64,000 nt of DNA from Ovis canadensis (lineage: Eukaryota; Chordata; Mammalia; Artiodactyla; Bovidae). The notes beneath the pieces were generated by a model, which ran no database searches, was not told where the DNA came from, and saw nothing but the letters and a program-made list of their open reading frames with translations. The position numbers and the translations under genes were made by a program. The DNA is taken from contig NC_091255.1 in assembly GCF_042477335.2 (NCBI RefSeq), positions 34,202,501-34,266,500 of the forward strand, in the 5' to 3' direction. This document shows positions 54,830-64,000 of the stretch, in pieces (the stretch's first letter is position 1; each line of letters begins with the position of its first letter).

Positions 54830-55720
54830 GTCTGACTAGGCTAGAATAAGCTGTGTGACCTCATGCTGAACTTACCTTCTTTTGTCCTGGTTTGCCTTTC
54901 TGTAAAATGGGCGGTCATCTAATTCATAAGTGAAGGGCCTTGCTTTGAGCGAGGCATGGGAACGAAATGAGAGTGCTTTGAAGTCAAGTTCTGCTTCTCT
55001 GGTTGGGCACACGAAATCATTTTGCCCGGATGTAATTTTTTAATCTGCAAAATGGGGAACGAGTCCGCTTTCTACTGCAGAGTTCCTGGCACAGGGTAAT
55101 ATATTCAGTAAGTGACGACATGAATGATTCTTCCAACTGGTGGTATGATGACAATTCTACCTGGCCGTGGTGTGGTGTGGGGTCTGATGTTGCAGGTCCT
55201 GGCCAAGAGTGTGTAGGATTCAGTTTAGAACTGCCTGACCCCGCAACCCTTTCTGTCTGCAACGGGCTGGGGCTGGGGAACAGAAAGCACTGAAGGATCA
55301 CCAGCCAAGGGCAGAGGTCTGACAAGTTAGACGCAGGGCTCACAGGCTCAGTTATCAGCCAGAGGGTTGTGAGGGTGCTGGGGCAGGAAGTTGGCTCTGA
55401 TGGAGAGGGTGGCAGAGTGGATTCTGTCTCTGCTCCTCCTGCCTGGTGTGCACATGCGTGCTGAGCAGAGGAAGCACCCTGTCTTTGCTCCGTTTTTATG
55501 AACTTCTCTGTAAGTCATTCATCAAAGGCCTTGAACTTGGAAACTGTCATTTAAGAAAAGCTGCTGGAGCACCTCAAGCAGATGGCAGTGATTCAAGAGG
55601 AGATGGGTTCATGTTAATGAACTTCTTATTTGGGAATAATTTTAGATTTCCAGAAAAGTTGCAAAGATAGCAGAGCATTCTTGTCTGCCCCTCGCTTAGT
55701 TTTCCCTATTGTTAATGTTT
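54830..55720. other. Upstream flank, weak MIR traces only
   Basis: Contains short MIR-like phrases (GCTGTGTGACCTCATGCTGA, TTCTGTAAAATGGGCGGTCA) near 54850-54920; otherwise unassigned. Confidence 0.4.
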
Positions 55721-55722
55721 TA

Positions 55723-55937
55723 CAGGGCTTTCCCTGTGGCTCAGCTGGTAAAGAATCCACCTTCAGTGCAGGAGACATCAGAGACATGGGTTCAACCCCT
55801 GGGTTGAGAAGATCCCCTGGAACAGGAAATGGCACTCCATTCCAGTATTCTTGCCTGGAAAACCCCATGGACAGAGGAGCCTGGCAGGCTATAGTTCATG
55901 GGATTGCAGAGTCGGACATGACTAAAGTGACTTAACA
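55723..55937 (+). mobile_element. Bov-tA SINE
   Basis: Full plus-strand copy, from AGGGCTTTCCCTGTGGCTCA to GTCGGACATGACTAAAGTGA. Confidence 0.9.
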
Positions 55938-56361
55938 CAATATCTTATGTGACAAGGTACCTTGCTCAAAGCTGAGAATTTCAGCTTGGCATGCTGCTCG
56001 CTATTGACTGGACTCCGGACTTGACTTGTGTTTCACCAGTTTCTTCTTTCCGCATGCGTGTCCTCTTTCTGTTTCAGATTCTATTCAGGGTCCAGGGTAC
56101 CGCATTGTGTTTCGTTATCCCTCTCCCCAGTCTCTTCTGTTCTGTGACACTTTCTCATTCTTTCCTTGACTTTCATGACCTTGACAGTCCTGAGAAATAC
56201 TGGCCAGATACCCTGTGAAATGTCCAGAGGGCTCCATTCAAATGGGACATCTCAGACTAGAAGGGTTTTTGAACCTGGTGGCATTAGGTGGCTATTTTTT
56301 TAAAAAAAAAATCTACATTGAACTTGCTACAGTATTGCCTCTGTTTTATGTTTTGTGGGGT

Positions 56362-56472
56362 TCTTTTTTTGCTATGATGCATGTGAGGTATTAATTCCCC
56401 AACCAGGGATTGAACCCACATGCCCTTCATTGGAAGGTGAAGTCTTAACCACTGGACCACTGGGAAGTCCCT
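56362..56472 (-). mobile_element. CHR-type SINE fragment
   Basis: TTCCCCAACCAGGGATTGAA, GTCTTAACCACTGGACCACT, GGGAAGTCCC; head and core only. Confidence 0.85.
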
Positions 56473-56479
56473 CATGTGA

Positions 56480-56995
56480 CTATTGATACCATCTCTATGT
56501 GTGAGCCTGTTTTGGTCCATTACAAGAGACCTGGTCAGCATCCTAGGGAAAGAAGACGAGGAAAGGCCACCATGGAGGAAATTTTGACAGGATAGGGGCT
56601 GGCAGATGGCTAGTGGCTGGAGGAAATACAACATCAAGTTCCAAATGTAATAACTGGCTGATTCCCGTTCCTGATATGCAGGGTCTGCTCATTATCTGCA
56701 TTTCTCTTCAATCTGAGTGTCCTGGCCGCACAGGACATGTCACTGGGGAAGGAGAGCTACTGCCCTGAAACTCCCACTCCAGCCCTGCCCCTTCCATCCC
56801 CACACTCGCATGGGGCCCATGTTCATCTGCTTACACAGCTGGCCATCTCCCTTCACCTCAACCTGATTGAAAACAGCACATCGGTGGTAATAGGCACAGT
56901 AAAGTCTCCATAAACATCTTCATCAAGGGAAATTAATCCTTTGTTTGGAAATATTTTTAAGAACAAGAATCACACAGACTTAACAGAATAAGCTA
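56480..56995. other. Upstream flank, nothing recognised
   Basis: No element or gene recognised between the CHR fragment and the L1 3' end. Confidence 0.4.
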
Positions 56996-56999
56996 TGCC

Positions 57000-57265
57000 A
57001 GGGGGAAGAATGGAAGAGACAGGAAGTTTAAGGTGGACATGTACACACTGCTATATTTAAATGGATAGCCAACAAGGACCTGCTGTATAGCACATGGAAA
57101 TCTTATCAATGTTATGTGGCCACCTGGATGGGGGTGAGTTTGGAGGAGTATGGATACATGTGTACCTATAGCCTAGTCCCTTCACTGTTCACCTGAAATT
57201 ATCACAACATTGTTAATTGGCTATATCCCAATACAAAATAAAAAGTTTAATAAAAGAAAGAGAAA
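57000..57265 (+). mobile_element. L1 3' UTR
   Basis: AAATGGATAGCCAACAAGGA, CTGCTGTATAGCACATGGAA, CAACATTGTTAATTGGCTAT and ATCCCAATACAAAATAAAAA; plus-strand 3' end with an A-rich tail. Confidence 0.8.
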
Positions 57266-57839
57266 CATGTTTGGTTCATTCCAATCCCTTTCTCTCCCTC
57301 CCCTTTGTAGGGATTTCTATTAGAGAACCTTAAACACAGCTGTGCTGCTATGCCAGAAAGTGGAGTGGCCACTTCAAGACCATGAGATGATAAGCCAATC
57401 CTCTATGTGGGGCAGAGCACAAAGACAGGAGAGACCTAGGTGTGAACCAACGGATGACCCCTCTCCCTGTGGACACATGTGAGAAAAATAAGATCTATTT
57501 GTATAGAAACGCACCCCGATCTCTTACGTGCTTTTATCCTTCAAATTGTGAGCCGCCAATGTTCAGCATAGGAACAGCAAAGTCCTAATAACCAAGTTTG
57601 CGAACCAAGTGGGTAGAAATCTAAAGATCTTGCATATTTTGAGTTTCTCCCTTCTGGAAGTTTTGGTGTACAAGCAGGTGGATGAGTGGAAAGTGGGTGG
57701 AAGGGCTAGGGCTGTGCAGATGGACATAAGGAGAAGCAGGCAGACAGGAGGCAGAGGGTAAGCAGAAAGGTTGGATTGTATAGATGCTGAGCTGAGCTCC
57801 ATGACCGGGGGGAGCTCATTTGTCTTCAAGTTCACGGCT

Positions 57840-58200
57840 GTCACCCCAGCACCCTCTTGTCCCCTGCCCTGAATAGCCTCACTTACTCAAAGCCCCTTCA
57901 CGTGGCAGCCCCGCCCCCATCTTGCCCAGGTCACCATCCACCCCTCTCCACCCTCCTCTGGCCCCCCACCTTGAGGTTTTCCCAAGCTCTTTGTCATCTC
58001 CCCCCATCAGCCTTTGTCATCCCATCTCTGCAGTCTACTCACTCTATCTCCTTTGCCTGGAATGCCCCTCTCCTCGCAATCTGTTGCTCTTTCAGGGCCT
58101 GGAACAAACTCTCCCTCCTCCTTGAAGTCTTCCCAGATTGCACATCCAAAGTTAATCTCTCACCCCTGCCCCCCCCCATCAGTGTTCCCATAGCTTTGTG
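57840..58200 (-). repeat. L2-like LINE remnant
   Basis: CTATCTCCTTTGCCTGGAAT, GCTCTTTCAGGGCCTGGAAC and CCTTGAAGTCTTCCCAGATT are L2 3' blocks. Confidence 0.6.
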
Positions 58201-58439
58201 CTTGGGATAAAAACCAGGATGGAGAAATACAGAAGCCAAGTAGGAGGAGAAGGTGTGTGTGCATGTGTGTGTGTGTGTGGCAGGGTTGGGGGGCAGGCGT
58301 GTAGAGCCATTCAGAGATTTACTGCTGGAGGAAATATCTATGTCACCACCTGTCTGCCGCATGTGAGCAAGACAAGGGAAGACGCTGTCACTTAGGAAGA
58401 ATCATGGCTTGCTGGGTCCTATGCATTTTGTATATGTTG

Positions 58440-58570
58440 ATCATGTAATCCTCTTCACAACTCTATTAAACATGTACTGTTTTAGCCCCATTTTACAGAT
58501 GAGAAGACTGAGGCTCAGAGGAATTAAGTGACTAAGCCAAAATCACATACCCAGAAAGCAAAAAGCTGGG
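58440..58570 (+). repeat. MIR-like remnant
   Basis: ATCATGTAATCCTCTTCACA, CATTTTACAGATGAGAAGAC and AAATCACATACCCAGAAAGC. Confidence 0.6.
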
Positions 58571-58579
58571 TTGGAGTTC

Positions 58580-59255
58580 AGAGCTGGTTGGCCTCAAAGG
58601 GCCCCACCCCCATGGGCTCTAACTTGGTCACTCATGTCCACCCACCTGTCCATCCTCCCAACCCACCCAGGGGACACAGAGGGACAGCCTCCTGCCCCTG
58701 CTCAGTCATCCCAAGGCCAACACACATGTGCTTGTCCTCCATCTCAGATTATGAAGGAATTCTCTGGGAAAGGTACTGCTGAGTTGTTACTAAAAGAGGA
58801 CATAGTCAACGTCATGGCTAGAGCTCAGGGGATCATGGGAAGGGGGAGGGGTGGAAGGAGGGAGGGAGAGCTGCTACTCTCCTAGAGATCGTTGAGTGGG
58901 ATCAAGGAATCCTCTAGGAAGACAGAGAGAAAAGAGCTCCTTAGGAATGGAATTCCCAGCCCTATCCTGCATGCACCCTGGTGCCAGACACTCCAGATGT
59001 GTGGGCTCACCCACAGGAGGAAACTGTTCTATAATAGGACACACACGGGAGCGGAGCAAATTCGGCTGGATAAATAAAGTGTTCCCCCACGTTTCATCTA
59101 GTTCCTTTTGCTTCCTTTTATGTGTGTTTCCCAAGGGGAGCTGAGGGATAGGGGAACCAAGGGATAGAAGTGCTGAGAAGGAGCAGAAATTCACTGGAGC
59201 AAGAAATTCACCAGTCTCTGGAAGAGCAGACAGATTCTGCCATTCACTAATCATG
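58580..59255. other. Upstream flank, nothing recognised
   Basis: No ruminant retroposon or exon-like frame noticed; a purine-rich patch lies at 58835-58870. Confidence 0.4.
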
Positions 59256-59259
59256 TGGT

Positions 59260-59335
59260 GTGTGTCCCTGAGCAATGTTCTTCACCTCTCAGAGCCTCAG
59301 TTTTCCCATCTGTAAAATGGAGATAATAAGAATGA
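59260..59335 (+). repeat. MIR 3' fragment
   Basis: CAATGTTCTTCACCTCTCAG and TTTTCCCATCTGTAAAATGG. Confidence 0.6.
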
Positions 59336-59467
59336 GAGGAGAAAATATGTATGTTTGGGGGAGGGGGGAGTTGGTTCTGTGCTTCCCACCTTGCATGCAC
59401 CAAGTTACTATTTTTTTTTCCTTTGGATGTGTTCTCACAATTTTTAGTCATATCTTTGGGGGGGGGC

Positions 59468-59648
59468 GGTATAAAGAATCCACCTGTAATGTAGGAGACC
59501 TGGGTTCAATCCCTGGGTTGGGAAGATCCCCTGGAGAAAGGCATGGCTACGCACTCCAGTATTCTTGCCTAGAGAATCCCAGGGACAGAGGCTACGGTCC
59601 ATGGGGTCACAAAGAGGTGGACACAGCTGAGCAAAAAACACTTCCACT
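59468..59648 (+). mobile_element. Bov-tA SINE, 5' end lost
   Basis: From TAAAGAATCCACCTGTAATG to GTGGACACAGCTGAGCAAAA. The first ~20 bases of the tRNA head are missing; a short G-rich run precedes it. Confidence 0.88.
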
Positions 59649-60569
59649 TCCACTTCTGAGACTAGACTTTGAAACTCGAAGGCAGAGGTCGTTTTAAAGT
59701 TCATGAAGGCTGCTTTCCCTGGATCTAGGACAGCACCTGCCATGGGGCAGGGAAGGATGAGAGCAGTGAATGATGCTTGGAGTGCCCTCTTACTTCTTGC
59801 TTCATCCAGGCCTTCGGAAATTGTACCTTAAGGCTGGGGTGTGCACCGGTGCCTGGGAGGGCAGAGAGCTGGAGGATGGTGGGTAAGGTTCGGATGCTGG
59901 TGGGGACCTGAGGACACTGAGAGTGTCTAATTCAGATTGTCCCTGCCGACCCTGCTTTCTCCAGTTGAAGCAGCTCAAGAGAGCAAGTATATTTTCGAAG
60001 AACAGGTGTTGAGACTGAGAAGGCTTCAAAGAAGAAATGGCAATGGATGGAGGGGAAGTGGGTGGAGGGGAAAGGATACTTTAGGATGGGAAGGGGCCTG
60101 TGCAAGTTAGCTGAGACTAGGACAGCACACCTGGAGTGCTGAAGGGAAGGGGAGAAATTCTCTGTGGTTGGCAAACAGATGGGGGCAGGGAGTGTGTTAG
60201 GAGAACCTGAGAGAATTGGCCTTTATCCTGGAGCTAGGTGCTGAAGAGCCAGGGAAATTTTTCACCAGTGGGTAGAATCAGCGATATGGGGAAGGGGTAG
60301 GGAAGAGTGGGGTCCTGACCATCCTGACTGTCATCCCCAGGCCTGACTGTTACCATGGCAACCAATGGCGGGGGGCGGGGGGAAAGCATGGAGAGAGATC
60401 TTTCTGTTTCTATATGTATGAGTTCGACCTGGATCATCTCAAGCTGAGTCTCAGACAAACAGCGGGTCCACCCACTTCCCTTAGAGTCCCCAGATGAAGA
60501 GGCCAACTCAACACTGCCAGCAAGCAAAGGCCTGGCTCGTGACCCCAGGGCCTCTGCTGGTCCCCCTCC

Positions 60570-60912
60570 CTGTTCACCTGAGGGATGGCAGGGCTCAGGT
60601 GTGCATCTGACCAGCTTCCATCCCTTCCCGACCACGCTCTGAGGAGCAGGGGAATGGGAAGTGACAGCCAATGCCAGGAGTCACTAAGTCTCTGTCACCT
60701 CGATTTCCAAGACAGACGGAGCTGGTGCTGAGCGAACGTGGCACTTCAGAGACACCCCTGTCCCTGCAGGAGCCACCAGAGCGAAGCTGACGCCTAGCCC
60801 CGCCCCCTGCCGCCCTGCTCCTCCCCCAGCTCCGCCTCCCCCCTCCCCCGACTCCACTCAACCGCCTACCCGGGATCCTGGCTTCCATCCGCAGCCGCAG
60901 TCCCGCCCGGTA
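60570..60912 (-). promoter_or_regulatory. GC-box-rich patch, possible alternative 5' promoter/exon
   Basis: 60781-60912 is rich in CCGCCC/GCCCCGCCCC motifs and CpG, the only such patch upstream of the main island. A minus-strand donor-like CCCTCAG|GTGAAC lies at about 60576, so a small minus-strand exon between them is possible. It could be an alternative WSCD1 first exon or an unrelated enhancer. A BovB/SINE complex begins just upstream at 60947. Confidence 0.3.
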
Positions 60913-60946
60913 GACACAGATCTGGCTCCTCCACGCTCAGCCGCAA

Positions 60947-61048
60947 GTTTAGTTCAGTCGCTCAGTCGTGTCCGACTCTGCGACCCCACGGACTCCAGCA
61001 CGACAGGCATTCCAGTCCATCACCAACTCCAGGAATTGACTCAAACTC
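60947..61048 (-). mobile_element. BovB LINE 3' end, distal part
   Basis: TTTAGTTCAGTCGCTCAGTC, CATTCCAGTCCATCACCAAC and TTGACTCAAACTCATG, interrupted by a Bov-A2. Confidence 0.88.
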
Positions 61049-61293
61049 ATGCCTGGAAAATCCCATGGATGGAGGGGCCTGGTAGGCTACAGTCCATGGG
61101 GTCTCGAAGAGTCGGACACAACTGAGCGACTTCACTTTCACTTTTCACCTTCATGCACTGGGGAAGGAAATGATGGCAACCCACTCCAGTGTTCTTGCCT
61201 GGAGAATCCCGGGGACGGAGGAGCCTGGTGGGCTGCTGTCTATGGGGTCACGAAGAGTCGGACACGACTGAAGTGACTAAGCAGCAGCGGCAG
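61049..61293 (+). mobile_element. Bov-A2 SINE nested in BovB
   Basis: Two BovA monomers (GCCTGGAAAATCCCATGGAT and GATGGCAACCCACTCCAGTG), ending in AAGCAGCAGCGGCAG, opposite in orientation to the host LINE. Confidence 0.9.
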
Positions 61294-61413
61294 CATGTCC
61301 ACTGAGTCTGTGATGCCATCCAACCATCTCATCCTCTGTCCTCCCCTTCTCCTCCCGCCTTCAATCTTTCCCAGCATCTGGGTCTTTCCCAGTGAGTCAG
61401 TTCTTCCCATCAG
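61294..61413 (-). mobile_element. BovB LINE, continuation after nested SINE
   Basis: CATGTCCACTGAGTCTGTGA, AATCTTTCCCAGCATCTGGG and GTCAGTTCTTCCCATCAG continue the copy broken at 61048. Confidence 0.88.
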
Positions 61414-61505
61414 CTGCAAGCTGTGGGCGTAACTTTACCCACCACTAGGACCGCCTCCTCAAAAGAAAGGACTCTCCTCTGTGCCTTTGAAAGGCAACCT
61501 CTGTG

Positions 61506-61632
61506 GGAGTTCCCTGGGAGCCTAGTGGTTAGAAGTCTGGGCTTTTCCTGCCGTGGCCTGGGGTTCTCCGTTCCCTGGTCAGGAAACTGAGATCTTGCAA
61601 ATCCGCCTGGCATGGGCAAAAATAAAGATAAG
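61506..61632 (+). mobile_element. CHR-type SINE, short
   Basis: GGGAGTTCCCTGGGAGCCTA, GTTAGAAGTCTGGGCTTTTC and CAAAAATAAAGATAAG. Confidence 0.8.
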
Positions 61633-61668
61633 CTTTGAAAAGTTTGCTTATGATACCATCCCACAGTT

Positions 61669-61760
61669 CTGGGGATGGTAATAATATATTACCTGTTATT
61701 ATAATTAGGTAAGATAATAATTTTTACCTAATTTTGCCTAAAAATAATTATTATTCCCAG
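61669..61760. repeat. AT-rich imperfect palindrome
   Basis: Core arms AATTAGGTAA (61703-61712) and TTACCTAATT (61724-61733) pair perfectly. The outer CTGGGG...TAATAAT (61669-) and ATTATT...CCCAG (-61760) pair imperfectly. Confidence 0.8.
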
Positions 61761-62166
61761 GAATGATTAATTACTCCATCTGTGTTCAATGCCTTGGTCT
61801 TTTTTTATTTTTGCCAACAGATTGAGGGGTTTCTCCAGGTCTTTCCCCAGACAACTCTGCTTTTTGAAACAATCTCTACAGTGCCCTGTTTGTTGCACGA
61901 CAGACTTTGGAAGGAATCTTTTTCTGAGGGAAATACTGGAGAAAAATAATGACATCTTACACGCAGGCATTTACAGTCTCTAAAATGCAAATCTGGTCAA
62001 GCCACTCTCGTCCTTAGGATCCTTCTATGCTCTACAAGATTCAGGCAGGAACCCCTTCACCAACCCCAGTACTGACCCAGCCCAAAGCGCCATCCACATG
62101 TTGCCAGCTTTTGCTCCAAACATGACACTCGGTCCCTGAATCAAGTTTTCTGACTCCCCCAGGTGT

Positions 62167-62450
62167 GATTGTTGTTCAGTCACTAAGTCGAGCCTGACTC
62201 TTTGCGACCCCATGAACTATGGTACACCAGGCTTCCCTACCCTTTACTATCTCCCGGAGTTTGCTCAAACTCATGTCCGTTGAGTCAGTGATGCCATCCC
62301 CCATCTCATCCCCCAATGTCCCCTTCTCCTGTCCTCAGTCTTTCCCAGCATCAGGGCCTGTTCCACTGAGTCAGCTCTTCACATCAGGTGGCCAAAGTAT
62401 TGGAGCTTCAGCTTCAACATCAGTCCTTCCAGTGAATGTTCAGGGCTGAC
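62167..62450 (-). mobile_element. BovB LINE 3' end
   Basis: TTGTTCAGTCACTAAGTCGA, CTCCCGGAGTTTGCTCAAAC, AGGTGGCCAAAGTATTGGAG; 5'-truncated minus-strand copy. Confidence 0.9.
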
Positions 62451-62610
62451 CATACATGCAGGCATATGCAAACATAGACATATGCACATGCAAGCGGTGC
62501 ACACCTGCCCGCATGGCCACGAAAGCGCACCGCAACTCACGCGTGTGAGAGCACATGCACACACACAGCTGGACGTGCACACACACACACAGAGGCTTGT
62601 GTGTGTGTAT
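62451..62610. repeat. CA-rich tract ending in (CA)n/(TG)n inverted repeat
   Basis: Degenerate ACATGCA/CACAC-rich sequence. A CA run (about 62577-62590) faces a TG run (about 62599-62608) across an 8-base spacer. Confidence 0.85.
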
Positions 62611-62631
62611 TTGTTTTTACCTTAATACTGA

Positions 62632-62842
62632 TGAAGTGAAGTGAAAGTGTTAGTCACTCAGTCGTTTCTGACTTTTTGTGACCCCAACAGGCTTCTCTGA
62701 CCGTGGAATTCTCCAGGCAAGAATACTGGAGACTATTTCCTCCTCCAGGGGATCTTCCCCACCCAGGAATCAAACCTGGGTTTCCACAAAACCTGGGTTT
62801 TGTTTGCAGGCAGATTCTTTACCTCTGAGCCACCAAGGAAGC
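62632..62842 (-). mobile_element. Bov-tA SINE
   Basis: From GAAGTGAAAGTGTTAGTCAC to GAGCCACCAAGGAAGCCAC, with a small internal duplication around AAACCTGGGTTT (62770s-62800). Confidence 0.9.
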
Positions 62843-63119
62843 CACTTGGTTCTTTCCACGGTGTCTTTGGGCCTTCTGTACTGGACCCTCCCTCCTCGCT
62901 GTCAGCTCCTGGCCCTGGGGCAGTAGAGAGTGCAGCACCCAGTGAGACGCGGTTGAACACACTAGGTGGTCCAGAGGTACAGCCCTGGGACCTTCTGCGG
63001 GACGTGAATAGGTCCCCACTCCTTCCTGAGGCTTTGTCCCCTGCAAGGATGTTGGGAGGGGCCCATGTGGACCAGGTAGGCTCGAGGGGGGCAGGGAGCT
63101 AGGAGACCCGTCCAGAATT

Positions 63120-63530
63120 CCCACTGCAGCCAGCATGGTCGGCGCAGCCACCTGACCCAGCTTATTTACGATGCTTTTAGCTCCAAGCAGGCCCATTTCC
63201 GAAGTCCTCTCCGAGGTATAAATTATCTTAAAGGCCTGATTTGTATCACTGTGGTTGGACAATGCTTAACCAGAAAGCACTCCGGCCTTTCAGCAGTTTC
63301 AATCCAGGGAGAGCTATGGATTTTTTTTTCACCCTAATTGAGCACTTCAGAAAGGGAGGGTGTTGAAAAACCTTCAATAGGTTGCATTTTTAGGGAAAGC
63401 AATTTTGACTTATTAGATGCTGTTGGCTTCAGAAATATGCTCACTAATGACTTCTATTTAAATATTTCCCTCCAGCTGAGACTTAAAAAAAGCACTGTGT
63501 TAATGGATTTGACATCCCCTAAATGAGTAT
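63120..63530. other. Candidate conserved non-coding element
   Basis: Repeat-free, AT-moderate stretch with ATTA/AAATATT-type cores and no long open frame. Looks like unique, possibly constrained sequence. The call rests on texture, not on alignment. Confidence 0.25.
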
Positions 63531-64000
63531 TTTCCCACCTCGGCCTCTGAACTTCCTTGGCCAGATCTTCTCAAACAGTCAAGAGATCCCAAGCAGGCTG
63601 TATTCAGAAAACCACTGTCAGAATTAGCTATAGAAAGGATAATTTTCCTTTTTCAACTGTAGGGCCAACAGTGATCTGCTAGGTGTAAGCCCAAACTTAG
63701 ATGGAATCACTGGTTTCTCAGTCTTTCACTGGTGACCCAACCCTTATAGAATTAGAATTAAACCCAAAGCCTCTGATCTTGCACAAAAGGCCCACCCTAC
63801 CCTCATCTGACACCACAATCCCCACCCGGCTCCCTTTTGAACCCCAGGCAGAAAATTCTAGGTTGAGTGCGTGGCCTGGGCCGGCATGCAGAACCTGACA
63901 TCCAGAAGGGCTGTGTCTGCTTTAAGGCTCTGCTGTGGCCGTCTTGAAATTCCTTTGTTTTAAAGAAAGATTTATATATGTATATAACTTTCTTTATTTT
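63531..64000. other. Upstream flank end, nothing recognised
   Basis: No element or gene recognised. A short L2-like phrase (AGAATTAGAATTAAACCCAA, ACAAAAGGCCCACCCTACCC) near 63750-63810 is possible. Confidence 0.35.

Noticed and set aside
60595..60888. 97-codon minus-strand frame starting MEARIPG as a small protein gene
   Set aside because: It lies in GC-rich DNA, has no recognisable domain and would cross a donor-like site; treated as a possible untranslated 5' exon instead.

Overview
The window is mammalian nuclear DNA from a pecoran ruminant (cattle, sheep, goat or a close relative). The evidence is the density of ruminant-specific retroposons: Bov-tA/Bov-A2 SINEs, CHR-type tRNA-Glu SINEs, 3' ends of the BovB (RTE) LINE and artiodactyl L1 3' ends. 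They sit over an older mammalian layer of MIR, L2, hAT-Charlie, Tigger and MLT1 remnants. There are no bacterial-style genes, operons or CRISPR arrays, and the species cannot be fixed from sequence alone.

One protein-coding gene is supported. WSCD1 (WSC domain-containing sulfotransferase 1) lies on the minus strand and appears complete. Eight coding exons were placed by splice-site and reading-frame matching: 39490-39064, 32553-32439, 32086-31902, 30180-30059, 15356-15197, 14191-14027, 10700-10500 and 8937-8585. Together they give 1728 nt, or 575 residues plus a stop, with canonical GT-AG introns and no frame breaks. The product is a type II membrane protein with one N-terminal anchor, two WSC domains and a C-terminal sulfotransferase domain carrying both PAPS-binding motifs. 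A non-coding first exon is inferred inside a CpG island at about 50.76-51.56 kb, with a strong donor at 51183/51182. The 5' UTR part of exon 2 contains five short upstream ORFs.

Layout: 1-3.5 kb is repeat-rich downstream flank. From 3.55 to 8.58 kb there is a stretch without ruminant SINEs that probably holds a long WSCD1 3' UTR. From 8.58 to 51.4 kb lies the WSCD1 transcription unit, with large introns 1, 2 and 5 full of retroposons. From 51.6 to 52.3 kb a G-poor CA-rich tract abuts the CpG island. From 52.3 to 64 kb is the upstream flank, with no recognisable coding gene but a small GC-box-rich patch near 60.8 kb that could be an alternative promoter.

The most unusual points are a near-perfect inverted repeat centred exactly on the 3' splice site of exon 8, the uORF-dense leader, the two adjacent frame-neutral exons that carry the cofactor-binding motifs, and several well-preserved retroposition histories: a 12-bp target site present three times around two SINEs, twin-primed L1 copies, and SINE-in-BovB nesting. 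I see no evidence of a new multi-gene system.
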